From NCBI RefSeq assembly GCF_022832975.1, contig NZ_CP094846.1, forward strand, positions 1,618,501-1,682,500: a stretch of DNA of 64,000 bases, written 5' to 3'. Made by a program: the position numbers and the translations under genes. The notes beneath the pieces are model-generated. The model saw only the letters and a list, made by a program, of their open reading frames with translations, had not been told where the DNA came from and did no database searches. Origin of the DNA: Ornithobacterium rhinotracheale. GTDB lineage: Bacteria; Bacteroidota; Bacteroidia; Flavobacteriales; Weeksellaceae. Below are positions 25,703-34,163 of the stretch, one piece after another; the first letter of the stretch is position 1, and every line of letters begins with the position of its first letter.

Positions 25703-26344
25703 TTACGGAATACGCAACACTTTATGCGTTTGCAACGAAATTTTCCATTTTGGATTTCCCAAAATATAATCAATGATTTTGGGCGTCATTTCCTCTCTCT
25801 TGCTCCATTCAGGCTGAAGGTAGAGCACACAATCGGGCGAAACTTTTGCAGCGTATTCCTCGGCAAATTTAAAATCGTGATGATTAAATATAATGACTTT
25901 CAACTCACTAGCGCGTTCCAGCACCTCTTGCTTTGGGAGAAGGCGCTTTTTGGGCGAAAGGCAAATCCAATCTAGCGTTCCACTCAAAGGGTGAGAGCCA
26001 GAGGTTTCAATATGGATTTGGCAGCCTTTTTCTTTCAGTTTTTGAGTTAAATAATCAAGGTTCCACATCAGCGGTTCGCCTCCCGTTATCACAATCATTT
26101 TAGCGTGTTGGCTAGCGCGCTCCACCAGTTCATCTACGGGCGTGAGCGGGTGCTTGCCTGCCTCCCAGCTTTCTTTGACATCACACCAGTGGCAGCCCAC
26201 ATCACACCCCCCGATGCGTATGAAATAAGAGGCCGCGCCTGTGTGTGCGCCCTCGCCTTGTAGGGTATAGAAATCCTCCATAATGGGCAGGAGCTTTCCA
26301 GCATTCATTAGTTTGGTTTGTTCGGGGGTAAGTGTCTGTACCAT
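25703..26344 (-). CDS. queE: 7-carboxy-7-deazaguanine synthase
   Basis: QueE is the radical-SAM enzyme that rearranges carboxy-tetrahydropterin to 7-carboxy-7-deazaguanine, the third step of queuosine biosynthesis. The 213-aa protein has LQGEGAHTG and the short radical-SAM cysteine motif CDVGCHWC, then VITGGEPLMW, HIETSGS and a C-terminal QTHKVLRIP. Length and motifs fit the family. queA, a later step of the pathway, lies at 32042-33091. queE follows folD on the same strand with an 83-bp gap. Confidence 0.94.
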   Translation of the reverse strand: MVQTLTPEQTKLMNAGKLLPIMEDFYTLQGEGAHTGAASYFIRIGGCDVGCHWCDVKESWEAGKHPLTPVDELVERASQHAKMIVITGGEPLMWNLDYLTQKLKEKGCQIHIETSGSHPLSGTLDWICLSPKKRLLPKQEVLERASELKVIIFNHHDFKFAEEYAAKVSPDCVLYLQPEWSKREEMTPKIIDYILGNPKWKISLQTHKVLRIP

Positions 26345-26427
26345 AGTATTTATTTAAGCAAATAAAACGCGCCAAAATAGGTTTCTGGCACGCTTTATTT
26401 TTAATTTTCAGGCTACAAAGGTACAAA

Positions 26428-27309
26428 TTATTTATTCAAATAAAATCTTTCGTAGGCCAAAAGTGTATTTTCTAGCAGCATTGCGCGCGTCATCGGCCCC
26501 ACTCCTCCTGGCACAGGGGTGATAAATTCGCACTTAGGCGCCACTCCTTGATAATCCACATCGCCCACGAGCTTATGCCCTTTTGGCGCGCTTGGGTCTT
26601 CTACCCTATTGATTCCCACATCGATAACAGTAACGCCCTCTTTTACCATATCGGCTTTTAAAAACTCTGCGCGCCCTAGTGCTGCGATGATGATATCTGC
26701 TTCTTTGGTATACTTTTCTAAGTCCTTTGTTCCGCTGTGGCAAAGTGTTACGGTGCAGTTCCCTGGGTTAGTTTTTTCGCTCATCAGAATGCTTATCGGG
26801 CGCCCTACAATGTGGCTGCGCCCTATCACCACACAATGTTTTCCGGAGGTGGGTACTTCGTAGCGTTTTAGCAGGCGCATAATCCCATACGGTGTAGCTG
26901 GGAGGAAGGTTTCCATACCGAGGGTCATTCGCCCTACATTCTGTGGGTGAAAGCCGTCTACATCTTTTTTAGGGTCTATGGCTAGGAGTATTTTCTCCTC
27001 ATCTATGTGCTTAGGCAGAGGAAGTTGCACGATGAAGCCATCAAGTGTTTCATCACGATTTAGCTCGCCTATCAAATCTAGCAATTCTTGCTCGGTAATA
27101 TTTTCATCTTTCTTGCACAGGGTGGATTGAAAGCCTACTTGCTCACAATCTTTGATTTTCATTCCCACATAGGCCTTGCTCGCAGGGTTTTCCCCTACAA
27201 GTACAGCCGCCAAGTGCGGTGCGCGATGATTTTGAGCATATTGCGAAACTTTTTGTTTAATTTCCGCTTTAATTTCTTTGGCTAATTTGATTCCGTCCAG
27301 TGTTTTCAT
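26428..27309 (-). CDS. folD: Bifunctional methylene-THF dehydrogenase/cyclohydrolase
   Basis: FolD converts 5,10-methylene-THF to 10-formyl-THF with NADP+, supplying one-carbon units. The 293-aa protein has the catalytic Tyr and Lys in SKAYVGMKIKDCE (Tyr/Lys about 50/54), DGFIVQLPLPKH, the NADP loop VIGRSHIVGRPIS and the C-terminal PVPGGVGPMTRAMLL. Its promoter (TTTG, 17 bp, TATATTTG at 27358-27330) lies upstream, and the tet(Q) insert is inserted further upstream still, so folD expression is probably unaffected. Confidence 0.95.
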   Translation of the reverse strand: MKTLDGIKLAKEIKAEIKQKVSQYAQNHRAPHLAAVLVGENPASKAYVGMKIKDCEQVGFQSTLCKKDENITEQELLDLIGELNRDETLDGFIVQLPLPKHIDEEKILLAIDPKKDVDGFHPQNVGRMTLGMETFLPATPYGIMRLLKRYEVPTSGKHCVVIGRSHIVGRPISILMSEKTNPGNCTVTLCHSGTKDLEKYTKEADIIIAALGRAEFLKADMVKEGVTVIDVGINRVEDPSAPKGHKLVGDVDYQGVAPKCEFITPVPGGVGPMTRAMLLENTLLAYERFYLNK

Positions 27310-27329
27310 AATGATTTTAAGATTTTTTA

Positions 27330-27358
27330 CAAATATAGATTTTATTTACAATTCTCAA
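27330..27358 (-). promoter_or_regulatory. Promoter of folD
   Basis: Minus-strand TTTG (27358-27355), 17 bp, TATATTTG (27337-27330), 20 bp before the folD start codon. It lies between folD and the transposon insertion point at 27427. Confidence 0.7.
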
Positions 27359-27418
27359 AAAACTAACTTTCTAAATGATTAAGAATATGATTAATGTCTT
27401 TTTTCCACCCTTAAATTT

Positions 27419-27427
27419 TATATCTTA
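27419..27427. repeat. Target-site duplication, left copy
   Basis: TATATCTTA directly abuts the left terminal repeat (ACCCGTTGTGCATTTAG) and reappears at 30644-30652 next to the outer right end. This 9-bp direct repeat marks the insertion of the whole 27428-30643 segment in one event. Confidence 0.85.
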
Positions 27428-27961
27428 ACCCGTTGTGCATTTAGCACAAATTCACTTTAATTTTGTTCAAATCTCTCTTGAATACGAAAAAATTGAGATA
27501 CTGAATCATGGTAAAAGAAGTGATTTTTGACAGTATTCTTGTAATGAATCCCTGAAAAGTTTTGGCTAAGTTGATGCCCATTAAAAACTGTCCGCACAGC
27601 TGGGAAAAATTCGTCTCAATACGTTTTCTAATTCTTGATTTGACTTTTGGAAACGCTTCTTTCTATTTTGCTGTCTAATTCCGTTCCAGCGATGCATCTA
27701 AATAGCTGAAGTTCAGAGTTTATAGACATATATTCCGCGGTAATGTTCAGTGCCACTAATTCCATATCAGACAATTTCGGTTTTCGGATTTTCTTTTTAG
27801 TAGGAATATTTTTGCAAGTTTCTTTCAGTTCTTTCAAAATAATTTTGTAGTTTTGTATAAGATTGTTCATGTATTTAATCAATTGATAACTAATTAAATA
27901 TACGACTTTTTAGTCAAATGAACAATCTTTTTTTATTTTTTTTCCTAAATGCACAAGGGGT
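27428..27961. mobile_element. IS982-family deletion derivative, copy 1
   Basis: A 534-bp element, about half the usual 1 kb of IS982 members. The 17-bp terminal inverted repeats are ACCCGTTGTGCATTTAG and the complement of CTAAATGCACAAGGGGT, with one mismatch. It holds a transposase remnant on the minus strand. It differs from copy 2 at about nine positions, so the copies are not a fresh duplication. Confidence 0.85.
27441..27882 (-). pseudogene. IS982-family transposase remnant, copy 1
   Basis: ATG 27882 begins an IS982-type N-terminus (LSDMELVALNITAEYMSI, then TELDSKIERS). Immediately after KIERS the sequence jumps to the family C-terminus, one frame away: SRIRKRIETNFSQLCGQF, then AKTFQGFITRILSKITSFT, ending NKIKVNLC* at 27441. 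The middle ~150 residues with the DDE catalytic site are missing and the junction shifts the frame. The protein cannot be active. Confidence 0.85.
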
Positions 27962-27990
27962 TGTTAGATATATTTTTTTGTGTAATTTTG
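27961..27990 (+). promoter_or_regulatory. Putative tet(Q) promoter at the IS junction
   Basis: TAATTTTG (27983-27990) is a full TAnnTTTG box. TTG at 27961-27963 lies 19 bp upstream and starts at the last base of the IS copy, so the -33 element may be a hybrid of IS end and tet(Q) leader. A transcript from here would have a leader of only about 20 nt before ATG 28016. Confidence 0.5.
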
Positions 27991-28015
27991 TAATTTATTG
28001 CTTAATCCAAATCAA

Positions 28016-29941
28016 ATGAATATTATAAATTTAGGAATTCTTGCTCACATTGATGCAGGAAAAACTTCCGTAACCGAGAATCTGCTGTTTGCCAGTGGAG
28101 CAACGGAAAAGTGCGGCCGTGTGGATAATGGTGACACCATAACGGACTCTATGGATATAGAGAAACGTAGAGGAATTACTGTCCGGGCTTCTACGACATC
28201 TATTATCTGGAATGGAGTGAAATGCAATATCATTGACACTCCGGGACACATGGATTTTATTGCGGAAGTGGAGCGGACATTCAAAATGCTTGATGGAGCA
28301 GTCCTCATCTTATCCGCAAAGGAAGGCATACAAGCGCAGACAAAGTTGCTGTTCAGTACTTTACAAAAGCTGCAAATCCCGACAATTATATTTATCAATA
28401 AGATTGACCGTGCCGGTGTGAATTTGGAGCGTTTGTATATGGATATAAAAACAAATCTGTCGCAAGATGTCCTGTTTATGCAAACTGTTGTCGATGGATC
28501 GGTTTATCCGGTTTGCTCCCAAACATATATAAAGGAAGAATACAAAGAATTTGTATGCAACCATGACGACGATATATTAGAACGATATTTGGCGGATAGC
28601 GAAATTTCACCGGCTGATTATTGGAATACGATAATCGCTCTTGTGGCAAAAGCCAAAGTCTATCCGGTGCTACATGGATCAGCAATGTTCAATATCGGTA
28701 TCAATGAGTTGTTGGACGCCATTTCTTCTTTTATACTTCCTCCGGCATCAGTCTCAAACAGACTTTCAGCTTATCTCTATAAGATAGAGCATGACCCCAA
28801 AGGGCATAAAAGAAGTTTTCTTAAAATAATTGACGGAAGTCTGAGACTTCGAGACGTTGTAAGAATCAACGATTCGGAAAAATTCATCAAGATTAAAAAT
28901 CTAAAGACTATTTATCAGGGCAGAGAGATAAATGTTGATGAAGTGGGTGCCAATGATATCGCGATTGTAGAAGATATAGAAGATTTTCGAATCGGAGATT
29001 ATTTAGGTGCTAAACCTTGTTTGATTCAAGGATTATCTCATCAGCATCCCGCTCTCAAATCCTCCGTCCGGCCAAATAAGCCCGAAGAGAGAAGCAAGGT
29101 GATATCCGCTCTGAATACATTGTGGATTGAAGACCCGTCTTTGTCCTTTTCCATAAACTCATATAGTGATGAATTGGAAATCTCGTTATATGGTTTGACA
29201 CAAAAGGAAATCATACAGACATTGCTGGAAGAACGATTTTCCGTAAAGGTCCATTTTGATGAGATCAAGACTATCTACAAAGAACGACCTATAAAAAAGG
29301 TCAATAAGATTATTCAGATCGAAGTACCACCCAACCCTTACTGGGCCACAATAGGGCTGACTCTTGAACCCTTACCGTTAGGGGCAGGGTTGCAAATCGA
29401 AAGTGACATCTCCTATGGTTATCTGAACCATTCTTTTCAAAATGCCGTTTTTGAAGGGATTCGTATGTCTTGCCAATCTGGTTTACATGGATGGGAAGTG
29501 ACAGATCTGAAAGTAACTTTTACTCAAGCCGAGTATTATAGCCCGGTAAGTACACCTGCTGATTTCAGACAGCTGACCCCTTATGTCTTCAGGCTGGCTT
29601 TGCAACAGTCAGGTGTGGACATTCTCGAACCGATGCTCTATTTTGAGTTGCAGATACCCCAAGCGGCAAGTTCCAAAGCTATTACAGATTTGCAAAAAAT
29701 GATGTCTGAGATTGAAGACATCAGTTGTAATAATGAGTGGTGTCATATTAAAGGGAAAGTTCCATTAAATACAAGTAAAGACTATGCCTCAGAAGTAAGT
29801 TCGTACACTAAGGGCTTAGGCATTTTTATGGTTAAGCCATGTGGGTATCAAATAACAAAAGACGGTTATTCTGATAATATCCGCATGAACGAAAAAGATA
29901 AACTTTTATTCATGTTCCAAAAATCAATGTCATTAAAATAA
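28016..29941 (+). CDS. tetQ: Tetracycline resistance ribosomal protection protein Tet(Q)
   Basis: A translation GTPase related to EF-G that releases tetracycline from the ribosome. The protein is 641 aa from ATG 28016 ([18 protein letters not shown]), the known Tet(Q) length and start; a TTG at 27998 would add six residues. GTPase motifs are [14 protein letters not shown] and NKID. The sequence closely matches my memory of Bacteroides Tet(Q), and base composition is less AT-rich than the neighbours, consistent with transfer. The stop overlaps the rteA start (TAATG), as in CTnDOT-type elements. Product class is very secure. Confidence 0.98.
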   Translation: MNIINLGILAHIDAGKTSVTENLLFASGATEKCGRVDNGDTITDSMDIEKRRGITVRASTTSIIWNGVKCNIIDTPGHMDFIAEVERTFKMLDGAVLILSAKEGIQAQTKLLFSTLQKLQIPTIIFINKIDRAGVNLERLYMDIKTNLSQDVLFMQTVVDGSVYPVCSQTYIKEEYKEFVCNHDDDILERYLADSEISPADYWNTIIALVAKAKVYPVLHGSAMFNIGINELLDAISSFILPPASVSNRLSAYLYKIEHDPKGHKRSFLKIIDGSLRLRDVVRINDSEKFIKIKNLKTIYQGREINVDEVGANDIAIVEDIEDFRIGDYLGAKPCLIQGLSHQHPALKSSVRPNKPEERSKVISALNTLWIEDPSLSFSINSYSDELEISLYGLTQKEIIQTLLEERFSVKVHFDEIKTIYKERPIKKVNKIIQIEVPPNPYWATIGLTLEPLPLGAGLQIESDISYGYLNHSFQNAVFEGIRMSCQSGLHGWEVTDLKVTFTQAEYYSPVSTPADFRQLTPYVFRLALQQSGVDILEPMLYFELQIPQAASSKAITDLQKMMSEIEDISCNNEWCHIKGKVPLNTSKDYASEVSSYTKGLGIFMVKPCGYQITKDGYSDNIRMNEKDKLLFMFQKSMSLK

Positions 29942-30126
29942 TGGAGCGGTCAGGAAATTTCTATAAGGCAATACGGTTGGGATATATACTTATCTCCATT
30001 CTTATCGGATGTATGGCATATAATAGCCTCTATGAATGGCAGGAGATAGAAGCATTAGAACTTGGCAATAAAAAAATAGACGAGCTCCGAAAAGAAATAA
30101 ACAATATCACCCCGTTGTGCATTTAG
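29941..30126 (+). pseudogene. rteA: rteA, 5' fragment cut by IS copy 2
   Basis: The first 56 codons ([20 protein letters not shown] ... KEINNI) match the N-terminus of RteA, the membrane sensor kinase of the tetQ-rteA-rteB operon that controls transfer of CTnDOT-type elements under tetracycline. One transmembrane helix (about 11-29) is left. From codon 57 the frame runs into the inverted repeat of the IS copy and stops (TPLCI*). All kinase domains and rteB are missing, so it cannot signal. Confidence 0.85.
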
Positions 30127-30643
30127 CACAAATTCACTTTAATTTTGTTCAAATCTCTCTTGAATACGAAAAAATTGAGATACTGAATCATGGTAAAAGA
30201 AGTGATTTTTGACAGTATTCTTGTAATGAATCCCTGAAAAGTTTTGGCTAAGTTGATGCCCATTAAAAACTGTCCGCACAGCTGGGAAAAATTCGTCTCA
30301 ATACGTTTTCTAATTCTTGACTTGACTTTTGGAAACGCTTCTTTCTATTTTGCTGTCTAATTCTGTTCCAGTGATGCATCTAAATGGCTGAAGTTCAGAG
30401 TTTATCGACATATATTCCGCGGTAATGTTCAGTGCCACTAATTCCATATCAGACAATTTCGGTTTTCGGATTTTCTTTTTAGCAGGAATATTTTTGCAAG
30501 TTTCTTTCAGTTCTTTCAAAATAATTTTGTAGTTTTGTATAAGATTGTTCATGTATTTAATCAATTGATAACTAATTAAATATACGACTTTTTAGTCGAA
30601 TGAACAATCTTTTTTTATTTTTTTTCCTAAATGCACAAGAGGT
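30111..30643. mobile_element. IS982-family deletion derivative, copy 2
   Basis: A 533-bp element in the same orientation as copy 1, with the same internal deletion. The left terminus lacks the initial A (CCCGTTGTGC...) and the right end reads GCACAAGAGGT. About nine substitutions, mostly transitions, separate it from copy 1. Its inner end lies inside rteA codon 57; its outer right end abuts the target duplication at 30644. Confidence 0.85.
30123..30564 (-). pseudogene. IS982-family transposase remnant, copy 2
   Basis: Same structure as in copy 1: an N-terminal ~76 residues from ATG 30564, a deletion after KIERS, a frameshift, and an out-of-frame C-terminus ending at 30123. A few residues differ from copy 1 (for example ELQPFRCITGTELD). 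It lacks the catalytic region. Confidence 0.85.
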
Positions 30644-30652
30644 TATATCTTA
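30644..30652. repeat. Target-site duplication, right copy
   Basis: TATATCTTA, identical to 27419-27427, directly follows the outer end of IS copy 2. Confidence 0.85.
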
Positions 30653-30718
30653 AAGAATAATTAGCTCACTTTTTCCGCTCGCAAAATTCATATTTTAATG
30701 TATAATCATTCAATTTTG

Positions 30719-30726
30719 TACCTTTG
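30719..30726 (+). promoter_or_regulatory. -7 box for ribF
   Basis: TACCTTTG matches TAnnTTTG and lies 19 bp before the ribF start, downstream of the transposon insertion. The -33 element is unclear. Confidence 0.6.
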
Positions 30727-30745
30727 TGCAACATATTTTGTTTGA

Positions 30746-31681
30746 ATGAAAATTGTAGAAGGCATACAGCCCATTGCTGAATCTGAAAAACTTGTGCTCA
30801 CGATCGGAATGTTCGATGGGGTACACAAGGGGCATCAAAGCATTATTAATCAATTAAATAAAAAAGCCAAAGCTGTAAACGGGCATTCGGCATTGCTTAC
30901 GCTCAATCCGCACCCGCGCCATGTGCTACAATCTGATTCGGATTTTAAACTTTTAAGCCCGATTGACGAAAAAATTCAGCTTTTAGAAAAATACAATTTA
31001 GATTATTTAATCATTCAGCCGTTTGATTTTGAATTTTCGCGTACTTCTTCGCTTGATTTTGTGAGAGAATCACTTGTAAAACAGCTGAATATCCATGCAC
31101 TTATCATCGGACACGATCACCAATTTGGAAGAAATCGTGCCGGCGATTTCCACCAATTGCAGGAATTTTCATCACTCTACAATTTCGAGCTCAGCCAGCT
31201 CAAAGCGATTAAGGAAAACGAAAATCCAATTAGCTCGACCAAGGTGCGCAATGCACTTTCGGAGGGCAATATAGCGTATACAACGCAAGCACTCGGCAGG
31301 CCATATTCGCTTGAGGGCAAGGTGATTCATGGCGACAAAATCGGGCGCACTTTAGGTTTCCCGACGATAAATTTAGCCGTAAATGATGAAAAACTTGTTC
31401 CCAAAAACGGAGTGTATGGCGTGAATGTTTGGATCGATGGGCAAAAATTCCAAGGTTTAATGAATGTGGGAATTCGCCCTACAATTGAAGGTGAAGGAAA
31501 AAATCAACGAATCGAAGTTTTTATTTTTAATTTTGAAGACAATTTGTACGAAAAGACATTAAAAGTTGAAATCCTAAACCGCATTCGCGACGAACAAAAA
31601 TTTGATTCGCTCGAAGATCTGAAAGATCAAATTGCCAAAGATATTTTGGTTTTTAAAAATTCGGAATTTTATTCAGGTTAA
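30746..31681 (+). CDS. ribF: Bifunctional riboflavin kinase/FAD synthetase
   Basis: RibF turns riboflavin into FMN and then FAD. The 311-aa protein has the adenylyltransferase domain first (TIGMFDGVHKGHQSII; SSTKVRNAL), then the riboflavin kinase domain (KIGRTLGFPTINL; GVYGVNVWIDG; RIEVFIFNF). Length and domain order match the prokaryotic bifunctional enzyme. It is transcribed away from folD; the tet(Q) insert separates the two but leaves about 90 bp of native upstream DNA. Confidence 0.95.
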   Translation: MKIVEGIQPIAESEKLVLTIGMFDGVHKGHQSIINQLNKKAKAVNGHSALLTLNPHPRHVLQSDSDFKLLSPIDEKIQLLEKYNLDYLIIQPFDFEFSRTSSLDFVRESLVKQLNIHALIIGHDHQFGRNRAGDFHQLQEFSSLYNFELSQLKAIKENENPISSTKVRNALSEGNIAYTTQALGRPYSLEGKVIHGDKIGRTLGFPTINLAVNDEKLVPKNGVYGVNVWIDGQKFQGLMNVGIRPTIEGEGKNQRIEVFIFNFEDNLYEKTLKVEILNRIRDEQKFDSLEDLKDQIAKDILVFKNSEFYSG

Positions 31682-31770
31682 ATTTTTCGAGATTAAAATT
31701 TTCACACGAAAAAACCTTCAAAATTTGATTTTTCAAGGATTTAAAGTACATTTAAACCCAAATTAAATGT

Positions 31771-31959
31771 ATGAAAGATTATAGCAACCGTTTTATCATC
31801 ATTAGCACCCTTATTGCAGTTGTGGGGCTGTATTTATTTTTCCTAAAAAAAGAGGAGGTAACACAGGAACTGGCCATTATGAATGCCTTAGGAGGAGGCG
31901 CGGGAATGGCGATAGGGCTGATAATTTACCGAAAAATATTGAGAAATACAAAATCTTAA
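31771..31959 (+). CDS. Small two-helix membrane protein
   Basis: A 62-aa protein with two likely transmembrane segments (about residues 8-24 and 37-53, the second Gly-rich: GGGAGMAIGLIIY) around a charged linker. No family is recognised. It sits between ribF and queA with its own ATG and normal spacing. Real, but only moderately supported. Confidence 0.5.
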   Translation: MKDYSNRFIIISTLIAVVGLYLFFLKKEEVTQELAIMNALGGGAGMAIGLIIYRKILRNTKS

Positions 31960-31979
31960 ATTTATTTAATACAAAAAAC

Positions 31980-32011
31980 TTGACTTCCCCTCCATTAAGT
32001 TCGTATATTTG
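31980..32011 (+). promoter_or_regulatory. Promoter of queA
   Basis: TTG (31980-31982), 21 bp, TATATTTG (32004-32011), a consensus Bacteroidota promoter 30 bp before the queA ATG. Confidence 0.75.
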
Positions 32012-32041
32012 TGGCGTTTTTTAATTATAGAGATACAACGA

Positions 32042-33091
32042 ATGAAAACATCTGATTTTGATTTTAAATTACCTGAAAAATTACTCGCAGACCGCCCTTC
32101 GCGCTTCAGAGATGAAGCTAAGCTGATGGTGCTTCATCGCGATACACAAACCATTGAACACAGAGAATTCAAGGATTTAATTGAATACTTTGACGAAGAT
32201 GATGTTTTGATTAGAAATAACACCAAAGTATTCCCCGCTAGATTATACGGAAATAAGGAAAAAACAGGCGCAAAAATTGAGGTGTTCCTGCTTCGTGAGC
32301 TCGACCCAGAAACTAAATTGTGGGATGTGCTAGTGGACCCTGCCAGAAAAATTAGAATTGGCAATAAGCTATTCTTTGGTGATGATGAAAGTTTAGTCGC
32401 TGAGGTTGTGGATAATACCACCTCTCGCGGGCGAACTTTGCGCTTCCTTTTTGATGGGACTTATGAGGAATACCGTGCAAAATTAAAAGAGCTAGGCACC
32501 ACTCCACTCCCTAAATACATTAAGCGCGAGGCTGATAAGGAAGATGAAGAAAGATACCAAACAATCTATGCCACAGAAGAGGGGGCTGTGGCCGCTCCCA
32601 CAGCGGGACTCCACTTTTCCAAACACTTACTTAAAAGATTAGAAATCAAAGGGGTAGATTTTACTGAAATTACCCTTCATGTAGGGCTAGGTACCTTCTC
32701 GCCTGTACAAGTGGAAGATTTAACTAAACACAAAATGGAATCTGAGCGTGTAATCATTCCGCAATCTACTGCCGATCGTGTAAACAAGGCTTTGGAAGAC
32801 GGAAAACGCGTATGTGCCGTAGGGACTACTTCTATGCGTGCAATTGAATCTGCGGTGTCTGCCAACAAACGATTGAACCCATACGAAGGCTGGACCAATA
32901 AATATATTCACCCACCTTATGATTTCAGTATTGCGAATTGTATGGTAACCAATTTCCACACACCAAAATCAACTTTATTGATGATGATTTCTGCCTTTGC
33001 AGGTCATGATTTTGTGATGAAAGCCTACAAAGAAGCTGTGAAAAAAGAATACAAATTCTATTCTTACGGAGACGCAATGTTAATTTTATAA
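32042..33091 (+). CDS. queA: S-adenosylmethionine:tRNA ribosyltransferase-isomerase
   Basis: QueA transfers the ribosyl part of SAM to preQ1 in tRNA, giving epoxyqueuosine. The 349-aa protein begins [19 protein letters not shown], a family signature; the longer frame from 32009 runs through the -7 box and is rejected. Other marks are [36 protein letters not shown] and [13 protein letters not shown]. It is followed after 7 bp by rlmN, so both RNA-modification genes are in one operon. Confidence 0.95.
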   Translation: MKTSDFDFKLPEKLLADRPSRFRDEAKLMVLHRDTQTIEHREFKDLIEYFDEDDVLIRNNTKVFPARLYGNKEKTGAKIEVFLLRELDPETKLWDVLVDPARKIRIGNKLFFGDDESLVAEVVDNTTSRGRTLRFLFDGTYEEYRAKLKELGTTPLPKYIKREADKEDEERYQTIYATEEGAVAAPTAGLHFSKHLLKRLEIKGVDFTEITLHVGLGTFSPVQVEDLTKHKMESERVIIPQSTADRVNKALEDGKRVCAVGTTSMRAIESAVSANKRLNPYEGWTNKYIHPPYDFSIANCMVTNFHTPKSTLLMMISAFAGHDFVMKAYKEAVKKEYKFYSYGDAMLIL

Positions 33092-33098
33092 TTATCCA

Positions 33099-34163
33099 TT
33101 GAGCCAAAGTAAAAAAGACATAAGAAAATTAAGCCTTCAGGAGATTCAGGATTTTATTGTTTCTCATGGAGAAAAAGCTTTCAGAGCTAAACAGATTTAT
33201 GAATGGCTCTGGAATAAAAATGCACATACTTTTGAGCAAATGAGCAGCCTTTCCAAGGAATTACGCTCTTTGCTCGATGAGCATTTTGTGATTCAGCCAA
33301 TTCGAGTGGAAGAACACCAAAAAAGTGAAGACGGCACCATCAAAAATGCCATAAAACTTTTTGACAACAATGTGGTGGAATCCGTTCTAATCCCGACTGA
33401 AAAGCGCACTACTGCCTGCGTCTCGTCGCAAGTGGGCTGCAGCTTGGATTGTAATTTCTGCGCCACGGCAAAACTTATGCGTATGCGTAACCTAAATGTG
33501 GCCGAAATCGTGGATCAAGTGGCTTTAATCGATCAGCAAAGTAGAGAAAATTATGGCATTCCGCTCAGCAATATCGTGTATATGGGCATGGGAGAGCCAC
33601 TTTTAAACTACAACAATGTGGTGGATTCGATTAGAAAAATCACAACGCCATTCCCAAACGGGCTCGGAATGTCGCCGCGTAGAATCACCGTTTCGACATC
33701 GGGAATTCCCAAAATGATTAAAAAATTGGCCGACGAGAATTTAAAAGTGGGCTTGGCACTTTCGCTTCACTCAGCCATTGAGGAAAAACGGAACCAAATC
33801 ATGCCCTTTAGCCATAAATTCCCATTGACCGAAATTTTAGAAAGTTTACAATACTGGTACGATAAAACTAAAAGCCGAATTACGCTTGAATACATCATTT
33901 GGAAAGATGTAAACGACACGCCAGAAGATGTAAAAGCACTCGTGAAATTCTGCAAAAAAGTGCCGACTAAAGTAAACTTGATTGAATACAATAGCATTGG
34001 CGATGATAAATTTTCTCAAGCGACTGAAGATGTGACTAATATGTATATCCAAGCACTTGAGAACGAAAATATCATTGTAAATGTTCGCCGCAGCCGTGGT
34101 AAAGATATTGATGCCGCTTGCGGACAATTAGCCAATAAGAATAAAATTGCCCAAAACCTATGA
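33099..34163 (+). CDS. rlmN: Dual-specificity RNA methyltransferase RlmN
   Basis: RlmN is a radical-SAM enzyme that methylates C2 of A2503 in 23S rRNA and A37 in some tRNAs. The 354-aa protein has the cysteine motif GCSLDCNFC (about 114, 118, 121), VYMGMGEPLLNY, ALSLHSA and the C-terminal catalytic Cys in AACGQL. The start is a TTG at 33099; no ATG exists before residue 48, which would cut the N-terminal domain. It overlaps the next gene by 4 bp. Confidence 0.95.
   Translation: MSQSKKDIRKLSLQEIQDFIVSHGEKAFRAKQIYEWLWNKNAHTFEQMSSLSKELRSLLDEHFVIQPIRVEEHQKSEDGTIKNAIKLFDNNVVESVLIPTEKRTTACVSSQVGCSLDCNFCATAKLMRMRNLNVAEIVDQVALIDQQSRENYGIPLSNIVYMGMGEPLLNYNNVVDSIRKITTPFPNGLGMSPRRITVSTSGIPKMIKKLADENLKVGLALSLHSAIEEKRNQIMPFSHKFPLTEILESLQYWYDKTKSRITLEYIIWKDVNDTPEDVKALVKFCKKVPTKVNLIEYNSIGDDKFSQATEDVTNMYIQALENENIIVNVRRSRGKDIDAACGQLANKNKIAQNL

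Larger units (their letters stand above)
27428..30643. mobile_element. tet(Q) pseudo-composite transposon
   Basis: A 3.2-kb segment made of an IS982-like deletion element, tet(Q), the start of rteA, and a second direct copy of the element. The outer ends have matching terminal repeats and a 9-bp target duplication. The inner sequence comes from a CTnDOT-type conjugative transposon operon. Neither flanking element encodes a working transposase (both lack the catalytic middle), so movement would need a full-length IS982-family transposase elsewhere in the cell. Insertion is in the divergent folD/ribF spacer and breaks no gene. Confidence 0.85.

Noticed and set aside
26202..26426. 74-aa ORF on the minus strand
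   Set aside because: It lies out of frame within queE, has no family resemblance and its composition is that of a shadow frame.
29941..30126. A complete small gene of 61 aa
   Set aside because: The last five codons come from the IS terminal repeat, and the first 56 match the RteA N-terminus, so it is a truncated gene.
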